Below, in pieces: positions 1 through 6,427 of a stretch of DNA of 13,723 nt. The DNA lies in the NCBI GenBank assembly GCA_013373005.1, contig JABXIP010000323.1, positions 1 through 13,723 of the forward strand, given 5' to 3'. Both the position numbers and the translations under genes were made by a program. The stretch's first letter is position 1, and each line of letters starts with the position of its first letter. This DNA is from Cytophagia bacterium (lineage in GTDB: Bacteria > Bacteroidota > Bacteroidia > Cytophagales > Cyclobacteriaceae). The notes beneath the pieces were generated by a model. It saw nothing but the letters and a program-made list of their open reading frames with translations, was not told where the DNA came from and made no database searches.

Positions 1-927
1 AAGCAAGAGTACAATAGAGGTCTGCTTCAGACCATCATGCAGAAGAAAATCAGGTTAATTGATTGGGAGTGCCTAACCAATAAGAACGGAAAGCGACTGA
101 TTGCTTTTGGCCGCTATGCCGGTATTGTTGGAGCCTACAATGGTGTGTTGACTTATGGGAAACGCTATAATTTGTTCCACCTAAGACCAGCTCATACCTG
201 CTTTGACCTGGACGATCTAAAGACCGAATTCAGAAAGGTTGACTTGCCAAAGATTAAGATATTGCTGACAGGTGGCGGCAGAGTTTCTAAAGGAGCCATG
301 GAAGTGCTTGATGGTATGAAAATCAGAAAAGTAAGCCCTGCAGAATTTCTCAGTGAGTATTTCAATGAGCCGGTTTATACCCAATTGAATACCAGAGATT
401 ATAATAAGAGAATTGAAGGTGGAATATTCAATAGAGATGAGTTTTACACTGAACCTTCCAAATACGAATCAGACTTTTTACAATATGCTAAAAAGACAGA
501 CCTGTTAATTGCTGGAGCTTTCTGGGATCCTAAGGCTCCCGTGCTTTTTACCAGAGAAGATATCTCTCGAAAGGACTTTAAGATTCACGTGATAGCAGAT
601 ATTACATGTGATATTGAGGGTTCAATTCCTTCTACCAAGCAGCCAAGTACTATTGAAGACCCTGTTTACGATTATAACCCGAGCAATGACAGGGTGGAAG
701 AGGCTTTTACAGACGAAGGAAATATTACAGTAATGGCAGTAGATAACCTGCCATGTGAATTGCCTAGAAACGCTTCTGAAGACTTTGGAAAAGAGTTTAT
801 GACCCACATTCTGCCAAACCTTTTGGGAGATGATAAAGATGCCATTATAGAAAGAGCTACCATTACCAAAGAGGGTAAGCTCACAGATAAGTTTACCTAC
901 CTGCAGGACTATGTCGATGGACATTAA
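1..927 (+). CDS. Saccharopine dehydrogenase (lysine-forming)/alanine dehydrogenase-like NAD(P) oxidoreductase, 5'-truncated
   Basis: The reading frame is open from the first base of the window, so the first ATG (37) is internal and the N-terminal substrate-binding half is cut off. The visible 308 residues contain the segment LIDWECLT..GKRLIAFGRYAGIVGAYNG and the later segments LLTGGGRVSKGAMEVL (nucleotide-binding region), ADITCDIEGSIPST and AVDNLPCELPR. These are landmarks of the AlaDh/PNT-fold family that includes yeast Lys1-type saccharopine dehydrogenase. Such enzymes interconvert saccharopine with lysine and 2-oxoglutarate using NAD in the cytoplasm. The family assignment is fairly secure; the exact substrate is inferred, and many bacterial relatives are only annotated as NAD(P)-dependent oxidoreductases. 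The stop overlaps the start of deoC by 17 nt, so the two are almost certainly cotranscribed. Confidence 0.8.
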   Translation, partial: KQEYNRGLLQTIMQKKIRLIDWECLTNKNGKRLIAFGRYAGIVGAYNGVLTYGKRYNLFHLRPAHTCFDLDDLKTEFRKVDLPKIKILLTGGGRVSKGAMEVLDGMKIRKVSPAEFLSEYFNEPVYTQLNTRDYNKRIEGGIFNRDEFYTEPSKYESDFLQYAKKTDLLIAGAFWDPKAPVLFTREDISRKDFKIHVIADITCDIEGSIPSTKQPSTIEDPVYDYNPSNDRVEEAFTDEGNITVMAVDNLPCELPRNASEDFGKEFMTHILPNLLGDDKDAIIERATITKEGKLTDKFTYLQDYVDGH

Positions 928-1576
928 CCGATACATTGAGCATACGGCTTTAAAGCCAACAATGACGGCCAAAGATGTAGATCAGTTGATTGCGGAGGCT
1001 AAGCAATTCAACTTTGTAGGTGTTTGTGTGCCACCATTTTGGGTGGAAAAAGCTGCGAGGGAGCTTGAAGGAGCTGACATTCAATTGGTGACTGTAATTG
1101 GGTTTCCCTTGGGTTACAATCAAACGGAGGTTAAGGAATTCGAAATTGAAAGGGCTATCAATCAGGGTGCTCAGGAGTTGGATATTGTGATGAACATATC
1201 TGCTTTTAAGGAAGGTATGCCTTGGGTGAAAATTGAGTTGGCGAAATGCGCTCATCTTATTCACGAAGCCGGCTGCTTGATGAAAGTCATTATCGAAACG
1301 GCTTTTCTCTCCGATGAGGAAGTCATTAAGGCTACAAAGATTTCCTGTGAGGCGGGAACGGATTTTGTGAAAACTTCCACCGGTTTTGCTGGTGCCGGAG
1401 CCAAAGTTGAACACATTCAATTGATGAGAGAAAATGCTCCTTCAAACGTGGGTATCAAAGCTTCTGGAGGTATAAAGACTCTTACCGATGCTCAGGCAAT
1501 GATCAGCGCTGGTGCCGATAGACTTGGAACTTCATCTGGAGTGGTTATAATTGAAGAAAATGCCAACAGCCTTTGA
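911..1576 (+). CDS. deoC: Deoxyribose-phosphate aldolase
   Basis: A 221-aa class I aldolase of normal length for the short bacterial DeoC type. It cleaves 2-deoxyribose-5-phosphate to glyceraldehyde-3-phosphate and acetaldehyde in deoxynucleoside catabolism, in the cytoplasm. Visible signatures: HTALKP near the N-terminus, D91 in ELDIVMNI (proton-relay aspartate), the Schiff-base lysine K154 in DFVKTSTGF, and the second active-site lysine K183 in GIKASGGIKT, followed by the phosphate-binding GADRLGTSSG. The ATG at 911 is used here; a second in-frame ATG at 917 is also possible. Either start lies inside the upstream dehydrogenase gene, and the 3' end overlaps the acylphosphatase, so translation is probably coupled across all three genes. 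No phosphopentomutase or nucleoside phosphorylase gene is adjacent. Confidence 0.96.
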   Translation: MSMDINRYIEHTALKPTMTAKDVDQLIAEAKQFNFVGVCVPPFWVEKAARELEGADIQLVTVIGFPLGYNQTEVKEFEIERAINQGAQELDIVMNISAFKEGMPWVKIELAKCAHLIHEAGCLMKVIIETAFLSDEEVIKATKISCEAGTDFVKTSTGFAGAGAKVEHIQLMRENAPSNVGIKASGGIKTLTDAQAMISAGADRLGTSSGVVIIEENANSL

Positions 1577-1835
1577 TATTATAGTGAATGGGAAGGTTCA
1601 AGGTGTTTTTTACCGAGCCTCAACCAGAGAGAAAGTAATTGAATTGGGCCTCTCCGGATGGTGTATGAATCTGCCGAATGGCGATGTCCAAATCCATGCA
1701 GAAGGAGAACGAGAAGCCTTGAACTCATTACTAATGTGGTGCAAAGTAGGCCCGCCAAGAGCGATAGTAGATTCCGTAGATTTTAAGGAGGTAGAATTTC
1801 AGGCTTATTCGGAATTCAGCATAAAGAGATATTAG
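1560..1835 (+). CDS. acyP: Acylphosphatase
   Basis: A 91-aa protein of standard acylphosphatase size. The signature VNGKVQGVFYRAST carries the phosphate-binding loop and catalytic Arg19; GWCMNLPNGDVQIHAEGE carries the water-orienting Asn37, and the C-terminus FSIKRY fits the last strand of the ferredoxin-like fold. The enzyme hydrolyses carboxyl-phosphate bonds such as acetyl phosphate and needs no cofactor. I chose ATG 1560 over the in-frame TTG at 1551 because it gives the usual short N-terminus. The gene overlaps deoC by 17 nt. Position 36 is Met where Arg or Lys is more usual, but the catalytic pair is intact. Its stop (TAG, 1833-1835) overlaps the stop of the convergent minus-strand gene. 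Confidence 0.93.
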   Translation: MPTAFDIIVNGKVQGVFYRASTREKVIELGLSGWCMNLPNGDVQIHAEGEREALNSLLMWCKVGPPRAIVDSVDFKEVEFQAYSEFSIKRY

Positions 1836-2341
1836 GCACTCTTGGTTTTGTAGGTCTGAATGCCTTTGTGTTTGTAGACTTTCAACTCAAAATGATCGAA
1901 GATGGCCACTTTCATTCTGTTTTGAGCCAATTCAATGCGTTTATCGGGAGAATGGAAAACGGTTAGTTCAAGAGCCGCCAGAATGAAGTTCTTTTTCTGG
2001 CACATTTCCAGCACGTAGCCTTTAAATGCATCTGTCCAGTCAGTCAGGTATTTCTCATAATGACTGCTACCATCGAAGAGTAATTCCAGCTGATTATCGC
2101 CAATCTGAAAACGGAAAATTCCTGAGAGAATATCATACAGTTCATCGAAGAAAGAGAGGTGTATAGGCCTAAACCGTTCTACCTGCTCACTTATATCATC
2201 CGGAAGCCGTAGTGGATTGAAGTAGTCGAAGTAGGCGTCCTTCACCATATCTACCAACTGAGCCTGTAGCTCTAGTCGCAGATCAGATTGTGCCTGCTTC
2301 AGTATATAATTCTTATCTAGTAAAAAAAGTCGGTTATCCAC
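1832..2341 (-). CDS. Hypothetical protein, about 169 aa
   Basis: I do not recognise this protein. It is soluble-looking, with no signal peptide or membrane segment, is acidic and aromatic-rich in its first two thirds (DAYFDYFNPLRLPDDISEQ) and has a basic tail (KVYKHKGIQTYKTKSA). The frame is open up to a TTG at 2380 and has no early ATG. I prefer the GTG at 2341 because a perfect TAnnTTTG box lies at 2358-2365, which would place the transcript start near 2351, downstream of the TTG. The gene follows the DUF1275 gene by 66 nt on the same strand and could also receive read-through from it. Its stop overlaps the acylphosphatase stop by 4 nt (TTAG read on both strands). The coding assignment is supported by length and context; the start is uncertain. 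Confidence 0.7.
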   Translation of the reverse strand: MDNRLFLLDKNYILKQAQSDLRLELQAQLVDMVKDAYFDYFNPLRLPDDISEQVERFRPIHLSFFDELYDILSGIFRFQIGDNQLELLFDGSSHYEKYLTDWTDAFKGYVLEMCQKKNFILAALELTVFHSPDKRIELAQNRMKVAIFDHFELKVYKHKGIQTYKTKSA

Positions 2342-2357
2342 CGTAATGTAATTTTGA

Positions 2358-2365
2358 CAAAAGTA
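2358..2365 (-). promoter_or_regulatory. Candidate -7 promoter element (TACTTTTG)
   Basis: The minus strand reads TACTTTTG, a perfect match to the Bacteroidota -7 consensus TAnnTTTG, 16 nt upstream of the GTG start at 2341. No clear TTG -33 element stands at the usual 17-23 nt upstream spacing, so this is a candidate only. Confidence 0.35.
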
Positions 2366-2407
2366 GCCAAAATATACCAATGCCGGATAAATAAATCAGG
2401 TGTTCCT

Positions 2408-3184
2408 TTAGGTTTTTATAGTAGCCTTTCGGCTTCTTATAAAACTGAAATTCATGTTAACTGGTCTTCTGTAAATAAAGCGTTTAACGCGAAGTCTACT
2501 GTAATCATAGGCCAGCACTATAACCAGATACATACAGACAATATAGAATACATTATATTGAATTGTCAGGTAAATGTACCCCGCGGTTATACCACCGGCC
2601 ATATATGAAAACATAATAGAGAGTTGTAATTTTAGTTTCCCTCTTAGTTGTGGCCGTTTTCGAAATCGTTTAAGAGTAAACATAGAGAACAGCATACCTA
2701 AGTCTGTAGTAAGCCCGGTTAGGTGGGTGGTTTTTACTGCAGAGTTAGAAATACTTGCGGTTAAGCCATTTTGAATCCCCATGGCAAAGAGCATCAGGCC
2801 CACCATGGCTTCAGTTTCTAGCAAAGTTTCTTTATAAGAGAACTGTATATAGCTGCCTACTATTAAGAGGCAGATAATTTCTATAATTACAGGGATAGCA
2901 TGTGCTAGATATTTGTTTTTTCTGTTGAGATGAATGACAATGAAATTAGAAGTGAAGCTCCCAAAAAAGAATAGTAAAATCCAACCAAAAACCACTGCCG
3001 CCTGATACCAGTTTCCCTTGGCTATTTCTTCAGCCAACACAGCATAATGCCCTGTTACATTTGAAGTAAAGGCAAAAAAGATGATGACGGAAATTACATT
3101 CACCATGCCGGCCGAAAATGCAGTAAGTGAACCTAACTGTATATTCTCCTTGAGTGATCTACTGTTGCTGAATTTTCTAAGCAT
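2408..3184 (-). CDS. DUF1275/YoaK-family integral membrane protein
   Basis: A 258-aa polytopic membrane protein with about six hydrophobic segments (roughly residues 16-41, 60-85, 94-113, 124-140, 186-206 and 209-225). Recognisable family features are the N-terminal LTAFSAGMVNVISVI, the SNVTGHYAVLAEEIAKG loop and the strongly conserved AMGIQNGLTASISNSAVKTTHLTGLTTDLG stretch (about residues 134-163). The last 30 residues form a basic cytoplasmic-type tail. The biochemical role of DUF1275 is not established, so none is claimed. The start ATG is 3 nt downstream of the lipocalin-like gene's stop, which makes this the last member of a coupled three-gene set read from about 4155. Confidence 0.88.
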   Translation of the reverse strand: MLRKFSNSRSLKENIQLGSLTAFSAGMVNVISVIIFFAFTSNVTGHYAVLAEEIAKGNWYQAAVVFGWILLFFFGSFTSNFIVIHLNRKNKYLAHAIPVIIEIICLLIVGSYIQFSYKETLLETEAMVGLMLFAMGIQNGLTASISNSAVKTTHLTGLTTDLGMLFSMFTLKRFRKRPQLRGKLKLQLSIMFSYMAGGITAGYIYLTIQYNVFYIVCMYLVIVLAYDYSRLRVKRFIYRRPVNMNFSFIRSRKATIKT

Positions 3185-3187
3185 GTG

Positions 3188-3655
3188 TTACTTCTGTTTT
3201 TTTCGAAAAGTCATTTTCACAATACCTCGGGTTTGAAGGTCTGAGTTAAAGTGAATCTCCAAAAGATTGGCGGTGAGTTTCTGAATTTGATAGTGCTCAT
3301 TTACTGTGCCATGGATAAGCTTCAGAATGTGTCCCCGACCTTTGATTCTCCACCATAAGCTTTCAACGGTACCATTTTGTTTATGTAACCTAATTTCTCC
3401 TGATGGGCTAAATTCCCATCTCTCAGCCTCATGTATGATAAGCTCCTGGCTGATCTCTGCTTTTTGATACTCATCTATTGTTCCAATAGAGATGGACTTA
3501 TTCTCCGGGTGCGGATCAATTTTCTCATATTGCCAGCTTAACTCCTCCCATTCACCTATTAATAGGTTATTCGGGCTCTCGGCCCAGTTCATGGTGAAGG
3601 CAACGGTGGCCACCATTAGTAGCAGAGATGAAATATAGATTAAGGCTATTTTCAT
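3188..3655 (-). CDS. Exported lipocalin-like hypothetical protein
   Basis: A 155-aa protein with a hydrophobic N-terminal segment (MKIALIYISSLLLMVATVAF), which is an uncleaved anchor or signal peptide without a lipobox cysteine. The mature part begins NNLLIGEWEELSWQYEK and continues with RWEFSPSGEIRLH, ESLWWRIKGRGHILKL and alternating polar/hydrophobic strands. This pattern is common in small Bacteroidota lipocalin-like or META-like beta-barrel domains, starting with a G-x-W strand. That fold is an inference from the pattern; no catalytic residues can be named. The ATG overlaps the upstream stop in an ATGA arrangement (3652-3655), so translation is probably coupled to the UspA-like gene. Confidence 0.75.
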   Translation of the reverse strand: MKIALIYISSLLLMVATVAFTMNWAESPNNLLIGEWEELSWQYEKIDPHPENKSISIGTIDEYQKAEISQELIIHEAERWEFSPSGEIRLHKQNGTVESLWWRIKGRGHILKLIHGTVNEHYQIQKLTANLLEIHFNSDLQTRGIVKMTFRKKQK

Positions 3656-4155
3656 GATGTCATCTGACCATGAATGAAGAATATCTCAGATAATTGATTG
3701 CTTTCTTTTGAGCTGCTCTGGGCTTTAGCGTCCCACTTTATGGCAACTTGCTTTACCTTGCTTTTTAAAATGTATGGTTTAAGGTCAAAGCTCTTTTTGC
3801 AGTATGCAACAAATGGTTTGTTGTCGAAATAGTAGATTTCATCAATCTGATGAGCATTAAGGAAATTTTGAAAAGAGCTTTTGGTTAAGCCTGAGAAGGT
3901 ATCTATAAATAGACCTTTCAACTGAGATTCATAGGTGTTTCTAATCAAATCGCAGCTTGTATTAAAGTCTTCGGTAACCAATTCGTCTAAGAACTTAGAC
4001 TTGGAGAAAAACAAAAGATCTGTTATTGAATTCGATAAGTAAATACCGTGGGTAAGTATGATTTTAAGTTCTTCATCCGGGTTGTTTTGAAGCACTTCTC
4101 GCACAAGTCTGAGAGACTTTATCTGAAAGTCAGTGGGAATAAGTATGGTCTTCAT
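3652..4155 (-). CDS. UspA-like hypothetical protein
   Basis: A 167-aa soluble protein that opens with MKTILIPTDF, the typical first strand of universal stress protein domains, followed by a helix (KSLRLVREVLQ) and a second strand (EELKIILTHGIYLS). The C-terminal glycine-rich ATP-binding motif of classical UspA is not visible, and the last 25 residues are Ser/Gln-rich. It is therefore at best a divergent single Usp-like domain, and the function is unknown. It is first in a coupled set with the lipocalin-like and DUF1275 genes. Its promoter region holds a -7 box, an 11-bp-period direct repeat and a 27-bp dyad, directly downstream of a two-component system on the same strand. This suggests regulation by that system. 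Confidence 0.75.
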   Translation of the reverse strand: MKTILIPTDFQIKSLRLVREVLQNNPDEELKIILTHGIYLSNSITDLLFFSKSKFLDELVTEDFNTSCDLIRNTYESQLKGLFIDTFSGLTKSSFQNFLNAHQIDEIYYFDNKPFVAYCKKSFDLKPYILKSKVKQVAIKWDAKAQSSSKESNQLSEIFFIHGQMTS

Positions 4156-4156
4156 G

Positions 4157-4183
4157 TTGATCTGTTTTTTTTATACAGATCAA
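4157..4183. promoter_or_regulatory. 9+9-bp dyad between -7 box and start codon (candidate operator)
   Basis: TTGATCTGT (4157-4165) and ACAGATCAA (4175-4183) form a perfect 9-bp inverted repeat with a 9-nt T-rich spacer. One end is a single base from the ATG of the UspA-like gene and the other overlaps the last three bases of the candidate -7 element. It could be an operator for a dimeric repressor. If transcription starts upstream of the dyad, it could instead form a 5'-leader hairpin over the initiation site. Confidence 0.45.
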
Positions 4184-4188
4184 AAGTA
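4181..4188 (-). promoter_or_regulatory. Candidate -7 promoter element of the UspA-like operon (TACTTTTG)
   Basis: The minus strand reads TACTTTTG, a perfect TAnnTTTG match, placing the expected transcript start near 4174 and leaving a leader of about 20 nt. No TTG -33 element is present at the normal spacing, which would fit a promoter that depends on an activator bound just upstream. Confidence 0.45.
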
Positions 4189-4216
4189 TATCCGACCTAT
4201 TAATTCGGTCTAAGAG

Positions 4217-4235
4217 TGAGATTAAGATGAGATTA
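4217..4235. promoter_or_regulatory. 11-bp-period direct repeat, candidate OmpR-family regulator site
   Basis: TGAGATTA occurs at 4217-4224 and again at 4228-4235, separated by 3 bp, so one repeat per 11 bp. On the minus strand this reads as TCTAAT, CTTAAT and a weaker TCTTAG, each about 11 bp apart. Tandem half-sites with 10-11 bp spacing are the known binding geometry of OmpR/PhoB-family response regulators. The site lies about 43-61 bp upstream of the predicted transcript start of the UspA-like operon, a normal activator position. Which regulator binds is inferred only from proximity. Confidence 0.45.
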
Positions 4236-4277
4236 GAATTTAATAGGGCTTATGAATCTGCCTTATGTAGTGGTAAG

Positions 4278-5666
4278 CTAAATGAATTGCTCAATTTTTG
4301 CACATGGAATAGTCACCTTCACAGTAGTACCTTCACCTACATTGGAGGTAACATCTAGCTGCCCTTTATGAATTTTGACAATGTTTCTGGCTAATGGTAG
4401 CCCAATGCCATAGCCTTCATGTTTTTTTGTGTTGCTAGCTCTAAAGTAAGGATCGTAGATGAACTGCATTTCAGACTCAGGAATTCCTATTCCCTGGTCT
4501 TTAATGATAAACACCACATGCTTATCTGCCACACCAACCCCTACATTAACCGGTTTGTTGTCTGAATATTTGCAGGCATTAAGGATGATGTTGCAAAGTG
4601 CCAAATGTAAGAGTGATTCATTGGCATATACTTTCAGCATGAATGGGTTTTCAGGCAAGAAGCTAAAGTCTATTTGGATTTGGCTTTGCGGATTAATTTT
4701 TTCAACAGTATCCTTAACATCCAGAATCAATTGGTCAGTACGCAGAATCACCAATTTCTGACTTTTTCCGTCAAAACCGGTTTGCGCAAGCATGAGAAGT
4801 GCTTTGGTTTTTTTGTCGAGTTTATCGGCCTCTTCTAAAATAACTTGAAGAGACTCAACATATTCACTTGGTTGCCTAACGCGGCTTAGAGCTACGTCTG
4901 CTTCGCCAATGATAGTGGTTAGTGGAGTCTTCAACTCGTGCGAAGCATTACTGATAAAGTTCTTTTGAGATTCAAAAGAAGTTTCCAGCCTGTTAAGCAT
5001 ATCGTTGAAGGTTTGGGAAAGATTGCCAATGATGTCGTCTGAATTCTGAGCTTTTGATTCTAGCCTTAAGTGCAAATTTTCAGAACCTATTTCCTTCACT
5101 TTATTAATAATATTGTTGATGGGCGATACGATGCGCCTTGAAAACAAATATGAAATGAGGAAAATGAGCAAAATGGCAATGATGAGTGAGGAGAAAAGAA
5201 GGTTTCTTAAGTAAGTAATGTGGTGGGTAATGAAGTAGTTTTCAGCTGAAATAATAATAAGAAAATCTTCGCCTAAGGCTGTGGTATAAATAGCGCCATA
5301 GTAAAAGCTATTCTTGTTATTGTAGGTAGCTTTGCCCTCGTTTAATGTTTCTTCAACAAAATTCTGGTTATAGTCATTGCTAGCAGTAAAGTCCTGTGCA
5401 TTACCTACATCTTCTAGTTTGAAGATTTCTATGCGCTCATCTTGAAGCTTTTCCAGATACTCCTGTCTTAACTCTCGAATAATGTCTGCATCATTCTGGT
5501 TTTCCAGTTGCGACTTAGCGGTTGTAATTGCTCTGATTTCCAGTCTTTTATAAAAATCCGTAAAGGCATATTTAGAGATAGAGTAGTATATAAATACACT
5601 GAATAGGAGCGTGTAGCCAATAAATAAGGTTAGCAGAATGTATATGATCTTATTTTGAATCTTCAT
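4278..5666 (-). CDS. Sensor histidine kinase (HAMP-HisKA-HATPase)
   Basis: A 462-aa membrane-bound sensor kinase, the partner of the overlapping response-regulator gene. Order of parts: transmembrane helix (about 8-30), periplasmic sensor region (about 31-152), second transmembrane helix (about 153-175), HAMP linker (about 176-230), HisKA with the H-box ISNASHELKTPLT (phospho-acceptor H243), and HATPase with N-box NIILNACKYS (359-368), G1 box DQGIGIP (390-396), F-box region YDPYFRA, and G2 box GYGIGLPLA (418-426). All catalytic boxes are intact. The periplasmic part shows no cysteine or histidine cluster that would point to a metal signal, so the stimulus is unknown. The ATG at 5666 lies 17 nt inside the regulator gene, implying coupled translation. 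Confidence 0.96.
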   Translation of the reverse strand: MKIQNKIIYILLTLFIGYTLLFSVFIYYSISKYAFTDFYKRLEIRAITTAKSQLENQNDADIIRELRQEYLEKLQDERIEIFKLEDVGNAQDFTASNDYNQNFVEETLNEGKATYNNKNSFYYGAIYTTALGEDFLIIISAENYFITHHITYLRNLLFSSLIIAILLIFLISYLFSRRIVSPINNIINKVKEIGSENLHLRLESKAQNSDDIIGNLSQTFNDMLNRLETSFESQKNFISNASHELKTPLTTIIGEADVALSRVRQPSEYVESLQVILEEADKLDKKTKALLMLAQTGFDGKSQKLVILRTDQLILDVKDTVEKINPQSQIQIDFSFLPENPFMLKVYANESLLHLALCNIILNACKYSDNKPVNVGVGVADKHVVFIIKDQGIGIPESEMQFIYDPYFRASNTKKHEGYGIGLPLARNIVKIHKGQLDVTSNVGEGTTVKVTIPCAKIEQFI

Positions 5667-6354
5667 CCGCTTGTTTTAATACATACCCCATTCCTATTCG
5701 CGTTTGAATTAGTCTTGAACTATTGTGTCTTTCAAGCTTTCTTCTTAAGTAGTTCACATAAACATCTACCACATTGGTGCCCATATCAAAATCTACACCC
5801 CAAACCTCTTCTAAGATATCCATTCTGGAAAGTACTACGCCTCTGTTTCTTAAAAACATGAGTAAGAGTCTATATTCGGTGGAGGTGAGGGAAATATTAA
5901 GACCGCTTCTTAATACTGTTTTGGTCTTATCGTCTACCTCAAGGTCGGCAAACCTGAATTTTTCATTTTCCTTTTCCGCGTTTTCAACGGAATCTGTTCT
6001 TCGCAATAAGGTTCTCACCCTGGCTAGTAATTCTATAAACTTGAATGGCTTTGCCAGGTAATCATCTGCTCCAGAATCGAGGCCCATTACTACATTTTCG
6101 GTAGTGCCTAGCGCGGTCAGAAATAAAATGGGGGTTTGAATTTTGCTGCTTCTCACTTCTTTACAGACTTCAATGCCATTTATACCCGGTAGCATAATGT
6201 CTAGAATCAGAAGATCAAAAGAGTGTTCTAGTGCCAGACTTAGCCCCTGATTTCCATCCATGGCTATAGTTACCTGATAACCCTCTTCTGTTAGCCCTTT
6301 GTTGATAAAGGAGCAAACGTGGCTTTCGTCTTCGACCAGTAATATTCTCTTCAA
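5650..6354 (-). CDS. OmpR-family DNA-binding response regulator
   Basis: A 234-aa two-domain regulator. The receiver domain (about 1-115) shows the acidic pair E8-D9, phospho-acceptor D52 in LLILDIMLPG, T80 in FLTALG, and K102 in DDYLAKPF. The winged-helix effector domain (about 130-230) shows LTSTEYRLLLMFLRNRGVVLSR, DVYVNYLRRKLE and IQTRIGMGYVL, typical of the OmpR/PhoB class. The first codon is TTG (6354): the frame is closed by a TGA 30 nt upstream with no ATG or GTG between, and TTG gives the canonical start KRILLVEDE. The gene follows the M14 peptidase by 73 nt on the same strand with no hairpin terminator in the gap, so read-through from the peptidase is possible. Its kinase gene follows directly. 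Confidence 0.96.
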   Translation of the reverse strand: MKRILLVEDESHVCSFINKGLTEEGYQVTIAMDGNQGLSLALEHSFDLLILDIMLPGINGIEVCKEVRSSKIQTPILFLTALGTTENVVMGLDSGADDYLAKPFKFIELLARVRTLLRRTDSVENAEKENEKFRFADLEVDDKTKTVLRSGLNISLTSTEYRLLLMFLRNRGVVLSRMDILEEVWGVDFDMGTNVVDVYVNYLRRKLERHNSSRLIQTRIGMGYVLKQADEDSK

Positions 6355-6427
6355 ACTATTAGAATTTGAAATGCCTAACTCTCAAAGGTGCCATAAGGTT
6401 GTGAAAATGTTAGAAATGGTAGCTTTA

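Noticed and set aside
950..1420. 156-residue minus-strand open frame inside deoC
   Set aside because: It is fully antisense to a gene with intact catalytic motifs and shows no recognisable domain.
1834..1865. Imperfect 8-bp inverted repeat (AGGCACTC/GAATGCCT) as terminator of the acylphosphatase cluster
   Set aside because: It has one mismatch, a 16-nt loop and no continuous T run, and lies inside the coding end of the opposing gene.
2354..2608. 84-residue open frame on the plus strand
   Set aside because: It lies antisense to the DUF1275 3' end and the gap behind it, has no family signature, and its composition looks like the complement of coding sequence.
6358..6367. ATTAGAATTT shared between the regulator's upstream region and the repeat region at 4232-4241
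   Set aside because: It is a 10-mer of only A/T-rich composition and lies almost at the regulator start codon; without the 11-bp repeat partner it is not evidence of an autoregulatory site.
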